A DNA stretch of 10,060 bases from Methanobacterium sp. (lineage in GTDB: Archaea; Methanobacteriota; Methanobacteria; Methanobacteriales; Methanobacteriaceae). The DNA lies in assembly GCA_003162115.1 (NCBI GenBank), contig PMMV01000025.1, positions 13,890 through 23,949 of the forward strand. The letters run 5' to 3'. Below are positions 1-6,191 of this stretch, one piece after another (positions within the stretch are counted from its first letter, which is position 1; each line of letters begins with the position of its first letter). Both the position numbers and the translations under genes were made by a program. The notes beneath the pieces are model-generated. The model ran no database searches and was not told the DNA's origin. It worked only from the letters and a program-made list of their open reading frames with translations.

Positions 1-336
1 CCTTGCTTTGGTGATAGAAAAACCTATCAGATGAGTACTTCAAATTCACAAGAAGCCATTAGAGAAACTAAAATGGATATTGAAGAAGGTGCAGATATTG
101 TAATGGTTAAACCCGCAATGCCTTGCCTTGACATTATAAAATTAGTTAAAGATGAATTTAAAATGCCAACAGCTGCATATCAAGTGAGTGGAGAGTATTC
201 AATGCTAAGAGCAGGTATCGATGCTGGTTATCTTACATCTGATTCTATTTATGAATCATTGTTGTCTATAAAAAGGGCTGGTGCAGACCTTATAATTACA
301 CATTTTGCACCTGAATTTTTAGAAGGATGCATTTAA
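1..336 (+). CDS. hemB: Delta-aminolevulinic acid dehydratase (porphobilinogen synthase), C-terminal part
   Basis: This is the 3' end of hemB; the frame is open from base 1, so the gene begins outside the window. The enzyme joins two 5-aminolevulinate molecules into porphobilinogen in the cytoplasm, feeding the siroheme, heme d1-like and F430/cobamide tetrapyrroles of methanogens. Visible family signatures are FGDRKTYQM at the very start, the VMVKPAMP segment holding the Schiff-base lysine, [10 protein letters not shown], and the closing [14 protein letters not shown]. About 111 residues of a roughly 320-residue enzyme are present. The stop at 334-336 follows LEGCI. The next frame, entered by skipping one G at about 325, stays open to a TAA at 386-388 and gives an amphipathic tail (AEKLLDLFKLQ), so a frameshift near the end is possible. 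The CitG-like gene starts 85 bp downstream and is probably co-transcribed. Confidence 0.94.
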   Translation, partial: PCFGDRKTYQMSTSNSQEAIRETKMDIEEGADIVMVKPAMPCLDIIKLVKDEFKMPTAAYQVSGEYSMLRAGIDAGYLTSDSIYESLLSIKRAGADLIITHFAPEFLEGCI

Positions 337-421
337 CATTGATAATAATTCTGCTGAAAAATTATTAGATTTATTTAAATTACAATAAAATTTTTAAATA
401 AAATAAGAAGGAGAAATTGAA

Positions 422-1333
422 TTGGATCCTGATTTCATTACAAAAACAGCTCAAATAGCATCTGTATTAGAAGTAAGTGGACATCCAAAACCAGGAAATG
501 TTCATAGAACTAGAGACTTCCCTGATATGGTCTTTGAAGACTTCTTAATAAGTGGTGTTGTAATAGGAGACACCATGAAAAAAGCTGCTAAGAGAGGGCT
601 TAAATTTGGCCCGGAATCATTGGATAAGATTGAAATAGGAAAATTAATAAAGGAAGCTGTTATTGAAACTAATAAATGGGTGGCCAACAATACCAATTTA
701 GGCATTATAATGCTTTTAACCCCCCTGTCTGCCGCTGCAGGAATGAGCAGCGATATTGATGAACTTCAGGATAATGTGGACCAAATAATGAGGGACACAA
801 CTCCATATGATGCAGCTAACCTTTATGATGCAATCAATATTGCGGATGCTGGTGGGATGGGAGAGAAAGATGAGTTAGATGTTGGAAGTGACGACTCTAA
901 AAAACAGCTTATTGATAAAGGAATCAATATGTACGATGTTCTTGATCTATCTGCTCAGTGGGATATGCTTGCATTTGAACTTACAAGAACCATGCCCATA
1001 ACGTTTGAAATCGGTTATCCTACATTTAATGGTGTTAAACAAACCAACAACAACATAAACAATGCCACAGTACAGACATTTTTAACCATTCTCTCGATTT
1101 ATTCCGACACCCTAATAGCAAGGAAGTTCAATGTGGAAACAGCTCAAAAAGTTTCAGATGATGCTCGTTTAATAATCGCTGAAGGCGGGATCTTAACTGA
1201 TAAAGGTACAGATATGATAAATGAATTTGATAAAGATCTTGTTAAAAAAAATTTAAATCCTGGCACAACAGCTGATCTAACTGCATCTTCTGTAATGGTT
1301 GCCCTTCTCGACGAATATATGGATAGATATTAA
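422..1333 (+). CDS. Triphosphoribosyl-dephospho-CoA synthase-like protein (CitG/MdcB family)
   Basis: This is a 303-residue protein of the ATP:dephospho-CoA triphosphoribosyltransferase family (PF01874). Bacterial CitG/MdcB make the prosthetic-group precursor of citrate or malonate lyase from ATP and dephospho-CoA. Family marks are [13 protein letters not shown] at about residues 17-29, [18 protein letters not shown] at about 90-107, [18 protein letters not shown] at about 130-147 and the C-terminal [10 protein letters not shown] at about 280-289. The start is a TTG, chosen because AAGGAG at 408-413 lies 8 bases before it and the family homology begins directly after it. No citrate or malonate lyase subunit is in view, so the true substrate in this archaeon is open; a related ribosylation of another cofactor is an inference. 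pheS follows after 56 bp (or 5 bp if pheS begins at an upstream TTG), which suggests one operon with hemB. Family assignment is firm, substrate is not. Confidence 0.87.
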   Translation: MDPDFITKTAQIASVLEVSGHPKPGNVHRTRDFPDMVFEDFLISGVVIGDTMKKAAKRGLKFGPESLDKIEIGKLIKEAVIETNKWVANNTNLGIIMLLTPLSAAAGMSSDIDELQDNVDQIMRDTTPYDAANLYDAINIADAGGMGEKDELDVGSDDSKKQLIDKGINMYDVLDLSAQWDMLAFELTRTMPITFEIGYPTFNGVKQTNNNINNATVQTFLTILSIYSDTLIARKFNVETAQKVSDDARLIIAEGGILTDKGTDMINEFDKDLVKKNLNPGTTADLTASSVMVALLDEYMDRY

Positions 1334-1389
1334 AATATTTGGACAAATTAATTGATAAAATAATCACACTTAATTATTTGGTTGATAAT

Positions 1390-2943
1390 ATGAACGATAC
1401 TGAATTACAGAAGGTTATAGATGAATTACACATTTATGAAAAAAAGGTTCTGAAGGGCTTGGAAACAGCAGGATATGAAGCGACACCTGAAGAAATAGTT
1501 GAATCCCAAAAAATGGATATAAAATCCGTGATGAGTGCTGCAGGAATACTTGAATCCAGAGGATTGATAGAGGTTCAAAAGGATGTAAAAGATATTGTGA
1601 GCTTAACAGATGATGGTAAACAATATGCTGAGCAGGGATTACCTGAAAGGATCATATTAAAATCTTTAGGCTTGAAAAATTCAATTCCAATGAAGGATTT
1701 AGGCCAAGAAACTGGGTTAGATGCTTCTGAAGTAAAAATCGCAATTGGATGGCTTTTAAAAAAGAAATGGGCAATGATCAATCATGGAATTGTAGAAATT
1801 ACTGACGAAGGTAGAAAAGCTCTAAACTCAGAGTCCCAGGATGAACAATTCCTTAAAAAATTGCTTGAAATGCAACAAATTTTATTCTTCGAACCTTCCA
1901 AAATAATAAAAAATGGTTTTAACTTGTTAAAACAGAGAAAAGGAATAATTAAAATAAAAAAGGATGTTAAATATCTATTAAAAGTTACTGATCAAGGTAA
2001 AAAGATATTGAATTTAGGAATTGACTTGACCTATACTGCTACCCAGCTCACTCATGAGCATCTGAAAACAGGAAAATGGAAATCATTGAAGTTCAGGAGT
2101 TATGATATTAACGCAGAGCACCCTGAAACATTTCCTGGAAAGATACATCCTTTAACCAGAATTATAGAGGAGATAAGAGATGTTTTCTTAAACATGGGTT
2201 TCACTGAATCTAGTGGTAATATTTTAGAATCTGCTTTCTGGAACTTTGATTGTCTTTTTCAACCACAAGATCATGCAGCACGTGAAATGCAGGACACATT
2301 TTATATTAAAAATCCTCAGTATTCAAAATTACCTTCTGATGATCTTGTTAAAAGGGTTTCTGATGTTCATGAAGACGGGGGTTTAACCGGTTCTGAAGGA
2401 TGGCAATATCCATGGGATCGTGAAGTAGCGAAACAATCTGTTTTAAGAACACATACAACTTGTGTTTCTGCCAGGTTTTTATCTGACAAAAAACCACCAC
2501 TTAAGATGTTTAGTGTTGGAAGGGTTTTCAGGAGGGAAACAATAACCTACAAACACTTGCCAGAGTTCCATCAAGTAGAGGGAATTGTTGCTGCTGAGGA
2601 TATTAATTATAAAAATCTTTTAGGAATTATTGAAGAATTTTATCACAAGTTAGGATTTAAGGTGAGATTCAGACCTGCATACTTCCCTTACACCTACTTA
2701 TCTACTGAATGCGAGATATATTTGCCGGAGAAGGAAAGCTGGATTGAACTCGGTGGTTCTGGTATGTTCAGACCAGAAGTTTTAGAGCCTTTGGGAGTTG
2801 AAACACCTGTACTTGCATTTGGACTTGGAATTGAAAGACTTGCTATGTTAAAATTAGGAATAACAGACATCAGAATGCTTTATAAAAGTGATATAAGATG
2901 GCTAAGAGAGCTACCAGTTATAGATGGTGTGAAACTCCAATAA
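1390..2943 (+). CDS. pheS: Phenylalanyl-tRNA synthetase alpha subunit
   Basis: This is the class II catalytic subunit that activates phenylalanine and charges tRNA-Phe in the cytoplasm as an (alpha-beta)2 enzyme with PheT; pheT is not in the window. From the ATG the protein has 517 residues. The N-terminal ~230 residues are archaeal/eukaryotic-type winged-helix modules, several of them closing with patterns such as LTDDGK, ITDEGRK and VTDQGKK. Motif 1 begins at [14 protein letters not shown] (about 253). Motif 2 is FRRET (380-384), followed by FHQVEG (393-398). Motif 3 comprises [13 protein letters not shown] (455-467) and GLGIERLAM (478-486). The ATG at 1390 is preferred because archaeal PheS proteins begin only a few residues before the ELHxxEKKVL segment. 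The same frame extends to a TTG at 1339, which would add 17 residues but has no recognisable ribosome binding site. The ATG itself has only a weak GGTTGAT upstream. No key catalytic motif is missing. Confidence 0.96.
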   Translation: MNDTELQKVIDELHIYEKKVLKGLETAGYEATPEEIVESQKMDIKSVMSAAGILESRGLIEVQKDVKDIVSLTDDGKQYAEQGLPERIILKSLGLKNSIPMKDLGQETGLDASEVKIAIGWLLKKKWAMINHGIVEITDEGRKALNSESQDEQFLKKLLEMQQILFFEPSKIIKNGFNLLKQRKGIIKIKKDVKYLLKVTDQGKKILNLGIDLTYTATQLTHEHLKTGKWKSLKFRSYDINAEHPETFPGKIHPLTRIIEEIRDVFLNMGFTESSGNILESAFWNFDCLFQPQDHAAREMQDTFYIKNPQYSKLPSDDLVKRVSDVHEDGGLTGSEGWQYPWDREVAKQSVLRTHTTCVSARFLSDKKPPLKMFSVGRVFRRETITYKHLPEFHQVEGIVAAEDINYKNLLGIIEEFYHKLGFKVRFRPAYFPYTYLSTECEIYLPEKESWIELGGSGMFRPEVLEPLGVETPVLAFGLGIERLAMLKLGITDIRMLYKSDIRWLRELPVIDGVKLQ

Positions 2944-2986
2944 AAATTGGAAATAATTTTCACTACAATAAGCAGTATACTTGTGT

Positions 2987-2993
2987 AGGAGGT
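2987..2993 (+). promoter_or_regulatory. Strong Shine-Dalgarno (AGGAGGT) facing an AUC codon
   Basis: AGGAGGT matches seven bases of the archaeal 16S rRNA anti-Shine-Dalgarno. Seven bases after it, at 3001, is an in-frame ATC. The open frame begins after a TAG at 2986-2988 and contains no ATG, GTG or TTG before 3040, which is 46 bases downstream of this site and too far to be served by it. Confidence 0.75.
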
Positions 2994-3000
2994 ATTCAAT

Positions 3001-3501
3001 ATCAACGAGAGCCAAGAAAGAGTTCAAATCATTGAAAAAATGTTGAAATACAAGAAATACCTAGAAAACAGCCCTGAAAATTTTATTGATGAACTTATAA
3101 ATTATTACAACAACAACTCCCTTGATGGAAATAAAACGACAAATGATCCGAAAAGGGGATTAAAAGACCTTAAAGATGTTAGCTATAAAAATCCATACGA
3201 AGCATATTTGATTACTCAAATTAAATTGGTAGAATCATTACCTTCGGTAATAGATGAACATATAATAATGTTGAACATAGGTGATGATATAGACACAATC
3301 CTTGAATCTTTTAAATCAAATGTTTATCATATCAAAAAGGATATCTACAGTAACCTCGGAGAATGGGAAGTACTTATTGAACATATTGATAATGAGCGTA
3401 TTTCCGAGATAACCTGCAATCCTAAGGGATACGGTGACCTTTTACTTAAAGAATTGTTATGGATAAGAAAATGTGAAGAAAAACAAACAATAATGAAATG
3501 A
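3001..3501 (+). CDS. Unrecognised hypothetical protein, probable non-canonical AUC start
   Basis: The protein has 166 residues if translated from the ATC at 3001, or 153 from the ATG at 3040. The longer form is favoured because the strong AGGAGGT at 2987-2993 is spaced for 3001, the ATG at 3040 has no ribosome binding site, and the intervening codons read as ordinary protein (INESQERVQIIEK) in a helix-rich style continuous with what follows. The protein is hydrophilic with no signal peptide or membrane segment. An N-terminal helical part (MLKYKKYLENSPENFIDEL) precedes an Asn-rich linker, then come further helical stretches; one Cys lies in the SEITCNPKG segment and another near the C-terminus (WIRKCEEK). 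No family is recognised and no function is proposed. It lies 57 bp after pheS on the same strand and ends in a hairpin, so it may be the last gene of that run. An ATG-to-ATC mutation or a base error would explain the start equally well. Confidence 0.72.
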   Translation: MNESQERVQIIEKMLKYKKYLENSPENFIDELINYYNNNSLDGNKTTNDPKRGLKDLKDVSYKNPYEAYLITQIKLVESLPSVIDEHIIMLNIGDDIDTILESFKSNVYHIKKDIYSNLGEWEVLIEHIDNERISEITCNPKGYGDLLLKELLWIRKCEEKQTIMK

Positions 3502-3511
3502 ATTATTTCAT
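3493..3511 (+). terminator. Hairpin overlapping the stop codon of the preceding gene
   Basis: ATGAAAT (3493-3499) pairs perfectly with ATTTCAT (3505-3511) around a 5-base loop, and T-rich sequence follows. The TGA stop at 3499-3501 sits in the stem and loop. It is a plausible transcription end or mRNA 3' stabiliser for the pheS-side run. The stem is short and A-T rich. Confidence 0.45.
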
Positions 3512-3562
3512 ATTTTCAAATTAATATTACTCTTATTTTCAAAAATTACATCTGCTTGTGAT

Positions 3563-3575
3563 TACAAAATATAGA
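3563..3575 (+). promoter_or_regulatory. Possible TATA box for the ABM-like gene
   Basis: ACAAAATATAGAC is a TATA-like element. The usual archaeal spacing of about 25 bases would put the transcript start near 3595-3600, leaving a leader of about 20-25 bases that contains the ribosome binding site. This is inference from sequence alone. Confidence 0.35.
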
Positions 3576-3619
3576 CTAGATATGTCTGTATTTCTGGAAA
3601 AATTGTAGGAGATGATAGT

Positions 3620-3904
3620 TTGACATTTGTTTTGGTTATACATAGAGTCGAAGATTATTCAAAATGGAAACCATTATACGATGAAGATAGTGCTACGAGA
3701 AAAGCTAAAGGTTCTAAAGGTGCCTCTGTATTCCGTAATACTAACGACCCTAACCATCTTGTGGTCATGACAGAATGGGAAAATCTAGAAAAGGCTAAAA
3801 ACTTTGCTCAATCTGAAGATTTAGCAAATACAATGCAAAAAGCAGGTGTTGTGGGTAGACCAGCAGTTTTTTATCTTGAAGAGATTGAAAGAACAGAATA
3901 TTAA
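3620..3904 (+). CDS. Small dimeric alpha-beta-barrel (ABM-like/'cyclase') protein
   Basis: This 94-residue protein resembles the antibiotic-biosynthesis-monooxygenase-like dimeric alpha-beta barrels often annotated 'cyclase' or hypothetical. Supporting features are the opening strand TFVLVIHRVEDYSKWKP, the central RKAKGSKGASVFRN, the strand HLVVMTEWENLEKAKNFA and the closing AGVVGRPAVFYLEE, an arrangement seen in many short stand-alone members. Such proteins act as cytoplasmic homodimers; substrates for this subgroup are generally unknown and none can be named here. The start is TTG, supported by AGGAGATGAT at 3607-3616, close to the ideal AGGAGGTGAT and well spaced. A possible promoter lies about 50 bases upstream and a hairpin follows the stop, so it is probably transcribed alone. 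Family-level call fairly secure, biochemical role unknown. Confidence 0.78.
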   Translation: MTFVLVIHRVEDYSKWKPLYDEDSATRKAKGSKGASVFRNTNDPNHLVVMTEWENLEKAKNFAQSEDLANTMQKAGVVGRPAVFYLEEIERTEY

Positions 3905-3906
3905 AT

Positions 3907-3926
3907 ATGGAGATTATTTTCTCCAT
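3907..3926 (+). terminator. Hairpin after the ABM-like gene
   Basis: ATGGAGA (3907-3913) and TCTCCAT (3920-3926) form a perfect 7-bp stem with a 6-base loop, starting 3 bases after the stop codon. A run of seven T at 4006-4012 further on could provide the actual archaeal termination signal for plus-strand transcription before the convergent gene. Confidence 0.5.
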
Positions 3927-4014
3927 TTCTAATTTTAAAAGGTAAATATTGCATTATATATGTCTGATTTTCACATATCAACTATAATTCACAGTTATAA
4001 TGAACTTTTTTTCG

Positions 4015-4254
4015 TTATCTAAGCTTTCCACTTCTCATAGTATCTCTTACAGTTTTTATAGACTGAAATACTGCTCTATTTTTAATTGCTTCGACTATAA
4101 ATTCGATTTCTTTATCATTTTCCTCTGTCCATTCCATACCTTCATTTTCATAAATGGTCCGAAAATATTTTTTTAAAAAATTTCTTGCAACCAAATAATT
4201 TTCTGTCACTCCCTTCTCTGCAGATTCAAGTAGTTTATGTTCATCTTCATCCAT
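4015..4254 (-). CDS. Unrecognised small acidic-to-basic helical protein
   Basis: This is a 79-residue protein, read on the minus strand, that I do not recognise. It starts MDEDEHKLLE, is rich in Glu, Lys and Arg, and reads as almost entirely alpha-helical (NYLVARNFLKKYFRTIYENEG, then EEIEFIVEAIKN-like segments) with a basic C-terminus (RDTMRSGKLR). No signal peptide, membrane segment or metal motif is visible. The ATG is well supported: AAGGAGG (complement of 4264-4270) lies 9 bases upstream. It is convergent with the ABM-like gene and divergent from the response regulator, so it is transcribed alone. The good ribosome binding site and protein-like composition support a real gene; function is unknown. 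Confidence 0.68.
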   Translation of the reverse strand: MDEDEHKLLESAEKGVTENYLVARNFLKKYFRTIYENEGMEWTEENDKEIEFIVEAIKNRAVFQSIKTVRDTMRSGKLR

Positions 4255-4610
4255 GATATAATTCCTCCTTTACTTCTCACAAATAATATATTTTAATTTT
4301 TTTTCTAATATTTTTATGTAAATTTTAAGAGTATTGTTTGAATAATAATGTAAAAAAACTGATAATTACCTTGTGATTCTACCGATAAAAATAATTAACT
4401 CAATATGGATCCTATATCTAGTAATGTAATTGCTATAATAAATTAAATTTAACTTTGAGGTAATATAAAATCCATATGGAAAAGGAACATGATTACAGAA
4501 TACTTAATGATGAAATATTATATAAAAATTTAAGAAAATTGTAAAATAAGTTTCCTATAAAAAATGAATTGTTTTTAGAGCCAAAATGTAGGACTTAATA
4601 ATTTTCATAG
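4255..4610. other. Gene-poor spacer
   Basis: This AT-rich spacer lies between divergent genes. It holds the ribosome binding site and presumed promoter of the minus-strand gene at its left end. It also holds two restriction-site-like palindromes (GGATCC at 4407-4412 and TCCATATGGA at 4471-4480). A 22-codon frame at 4476-4544 (MEKEHDYRILNDEILYKNL...) has only a poorly spaced GAGGT before it (4457-4461). I see no convincing gene or RNA here. Confidence 0.5.
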
Positions 4611-4633
4611 AAAAATATATTACTTATAAGTAA
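4611..4633 (+). promoter_or_regulatory. TATA-like box abutting a perfect 14-bp palindrome, upstream of the response regulator
   Basis: AAAAATATAT (4611-4620) is a good archaeal TATA-like element. It runs directly into TTACTTATAAGTAA (4620-4633), which equals its own reverse complement over all 14 bases. Transcription would start near 4640-4645, just before the ribosome binding site (GAGAGGA, 4648-4654). A dimeric regulator bound to the palindrome would sit between TATA box and start site, a position typical of archaeal repressor operators. Regulation is inferred, not shown. Confidence 0.5.
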
Positions 4634-4658
4634 AATAAATAATAAAAGAGAGGATTAC

Positions 4659-5060
4659 TTGGGGATGAAAATGAAAAAAGCCATTAAAATTTTATTGGTT
4701 GAAGATAATCCTGGAGATGCTAGAAATATACGAGAAATGCTGAATGATACAGATAATACTCATTATGATATATTCCAAACCACGCGCCTAGATGAAGGTA
4801 TAAAAATTTTAATTAAAGATCATTTTGATCTCATACTTTTAGATCTGTGTTTACCCGATAGCGAAGGAATGGATACATTTAATATTATGAAATATAATGC
4901 ACCTGATTTACCCATAATTATACTTACAGGCCTTAAAGAGGATATATTTGCTGTTGGTGCAGTTGGAAGAGGTGCTCAAGATTATTTGGTTAAGGGTGAA
5001 ATAAATAGTAAATTATTGGCAACAAGTATCCAAAAAGCTATGAAGGTAAGTCCTGAATAA
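4659..5060 (+). CDS. Single-domain response regulator (CheY-like receiver)
   Basis: This is a 133-residue stand-alone phosphoacceptor domain. Counting from the TTG at 4659, all conserved receiver positions are present: acidic pair E15-D16 (VEDN), phosphoryl-accepting D62 in LILLDLCLPD, T90 in IILTGL, and K112 in YLVKGE. There is no output domain, so it must signal through protein contacts, as in the many short receivers of methanogens that work with PAS-containing histidine kinases. No kinase lies beside it, making it an orphan here. The sequence NPGDARNIREML is typical of receivers of the Rcp/phytochrome-response-regulator type. TTG is preferred because GAGAGGA at 4648-4654 is suitably spaced; ATG codons at 4665 and 4671 are alternatives that would cost two or four residues. 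A palindrome upstream may be an operator. Confidence 0.9.
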   Translation: MGMKMKKAIKILLVEDNPGDARNIREMLNDTDNTHYDIFQTTRLDEGIKILIKDHFDLILLDLCLPDSEGMDTFNIMKYNAPDLPIIILTGLKEDIFAVGAVGRGAQDYLVKGEINSKLLATSIQKAMKVSPE

Positions 5061-5302
5061 TATCAAAAACCCTGTTCTAAAATTTTGTTATTTATTTTTA
5101 GATTATAATTAAAATTTCTAAAATATTAATTCTTATTTTATTGCTTACGATAAAAAAAATTCAATGTATTTTATTAATATTAATTATTGAAAAGATCATA
5201 AAAATTAAATCATAATTATTTTGAAAAATACTTATCATCATTCGACATGTATAAATTTCACACTCGAATAAATTTTTTAAAAAAATTTATCAAAATTTCC
5301 CA
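5061..5302. other. Very AT-rich spacer with a 23-base A/T palindrome
   Basis: No gene is visible. Base composition is extreme (about 12% G+C over 5101-5160). T-rich stretches after 5085 may terminate the response regulator transcript. Bases 5268-5290 form a near-perfect palindrome (ATAAATTTTTT / AAAAAAATTTAT), a potential bent or easily melted DNA segment, just ahead of the candidate RNA promoter. Confidence 0.5.
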
Positions 5303-5313
5303 TTTTTATATAA
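5303..5313 (+). promoter_or_regulatory. TATA box upstream of the GC-rich island
   Basis: TTTTTATATAA contains the archaeal consensus-like core TTTATATA (5305-5312). Normal spacing predicts transcription from about 5330-5336, at the left edge of a G+C-richer island. The predicted start falls slightly inside the outermost helix drawn for that island, so an upstream A/T element (about 5278-5290) could be used instead. Confidence 0.45.
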
Positions 5314-5321
5314 TTCATTAG

Positions 5322-5460
5322 ACATGAACTGGAAATGAAGTGGTTTAAATTCGATGGATTTGAAAAATCATTGTTAGACCAATAAATAGATAGTTACATG
5401 TATATTACACGACCCATATATGGTGATTTCTCACATTTTTGGAATCAGCCCATATTGAAG
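5322..5460 (+). ncRNA. Candidate structured non-coding RNA (undescribed)
   Basis: Within the AT-rich spacer, bases 5401-5500 are 36% G+C and 5311-5400 about 28%, against about 12% just to the left. Several helices can be drawn by eye. Nested: 5322-5330 with 5392-5401 (9 pairs, one bulged A), 5341-5348 with 5374-5381 (8 pairs, one G-U), and 5354-5361 with 5365-5371 closing a GAA loop. Separate hairpin: 5422-5430 with 5441-5450 (9 pairs, one bulge, one G-U), extended by 5418-5421 with 5452-5455. The G-U pairs favour the plus strand as the RNA. A TATA box lies just upstream. Alternatives: the minus strand is stop-free from about 5550 to a stop at 5405-5407 and reads protein-like near its end (IRVGASIWADSKNV), so a gene remnant is possible. 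A 16-codon frame (5335-5385) also lies in the first hairpin. Confidence 0.38.
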
Positions 5461-5505
5461 CACCAACTCGGATGATTATAATCTTTGAAACAACATGAGC
5501 AGTAT

Positions 5506-5730
5506 TATTTTCAATTGTTCTAAAAAGAAATTTAATTAAACATATTATTAATTTTTAAAATTAATTAAAAAATTATATTACATAAATCTTGATTAGTAAT
5601 ATATAGACTTCGCTAAACTATACTATAACGAACTTGAGAAATAATTGATATTTTCAATAAGAAAATTTAATTGATAAAGATACGATCATAATAAAATAGA
5701 TATAAGAATCCAATAAGGTTGTGAAATACT
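5506..5730. other. AT-rich leader region of the 96-residue gene
   Basis: This spacer has no visible gene. It returns to very low G+C after 5520. A TATA-like stretch (AAAATAGATATAAG, about 5693-5706) lies close to the next start and is a weak promoter candidate. Short imperfect inverted repeats are present but not convincing. Confidence 0.4.
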
Positions 5731-6021
5731 ATGATTAATATTGAAGTAAGAAAAACACCAAAGGGGTTAAGAATCGAATTTATAAATTTATTAAAAAAAC
5801 CCTTACCTCAAGATCTAAACATTGAATTTATTATGTTACAATTAGAAGATCCTACTTTTAAAAATAGTAAAAAAACAATACGAGATTTGATTCCTTTACA
5901 TGACAAGTTTTTAACTAATCATTATGATTTAAAACCACAACAATTAACAGAACTTAATGATTGGTTTAATCAACCTGTAGAAGTATTGTTAAAATATTTA
6001 GATGAAGATATTATTATTTAA
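5731..6021 (+). CDS. Unrecognised 96-residue protein
   Basis: The ATG start is preceded by AAGGTTGTGA (5715-5724), an imperfect ribosome binding site. The protein opens with an apparent beta hairpin (MINIEVRKTPKGLRIEFINLL). It continues through a mixed segment with several Leu and Pro residues (KKPLPQDLNIEFIMLQLEDP), a helical Lys-rich part, and a C-terminal helix (PVEVLLKYLDEDIII) ending in three isoleucines. No signal peptide, membrane helix, Cys pair or catalytic motif is seen, and I do not recognise the family. Codons are strongly A/T-ended, even compared with neighbouring genes. It is isolated: the candidate RNA lies about 270 bp upstream and the convergent transporter pseudogene follows. 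Being a complete frame of protein-like composition, it is probably real, possibly a recently acquired or lineage-specific gene. Confidence 0.6.
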   Translation: MINIEVRKTPKGLRIEFINLLKKPLPQDLNIEFIMLQLEDPTFKNSKKTIRDLIPLHDKFLTNHYDLKPQQLTELNDWFNQPVEVLLKYLDEDIII

Positions 6022-6130
6022 TAAATTAGATAATAAAAATGTTAGTTAAAGAACTAAAACTGATAAGGAAGAAATATTAATAAATATTTTGACTTTAAAA
6101 TCTATATTATTTAAAATTCCAGGTTAAATC

Positions 6131-6160
6131 AAAAAAATTCATATCACTATCCCCTTTTTT
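6131..6160. terminator. Convergent poly-T termination signals
   Basis: Between two convergent genes there is a run of seven A at 6131-6137 (poly-T for minus-strand transcripts) and a run of six T at 6155-6160 (for plus-strand transcripts). Archaeal polymerase terminates at such T tracts without needing a strong hairpin. The arrangement fits bidirectional termination. Confidence 0.4.
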
Positions 6161-6191
6161 CCCTAACTTCGATATAATATTCATAATAAAT

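Noticed and set aside
502..705. Minus-strand open frame of 67 codons
   Set aside because: It lies entirely inside the CitG-like gene, whose family motifs and ribosome site are clear; it is an antisense shadow.
1575..1781. Minus-strand open frame of 68 codons
   Set aside because: It is antisense to pheS, with no ribosome site and no protein family character.
3979..4000. Apparent inverted repeat AACTATAA ... AGTTATAA before the minus-strand gene's end
   Set aside because: On checking, the two halves are near-direct, not complementary, so they cannot form a terminator stem.
4476..4544. 22-codon frame starting MEKEHDYRILNDE
   Set aside because: The only ribosome-site-like GAGGT is about 14 bases before the ATG and the frame is too short to stand out from chance.
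5245..5404. ACATGTATA present at about 5245 and again at about 5396
   Set aside because: Nine A/T-biased bases repeated twice are too little to call a binding site or direct repeat; the second copy is partly accounted for by the helix in the candidate RNA.
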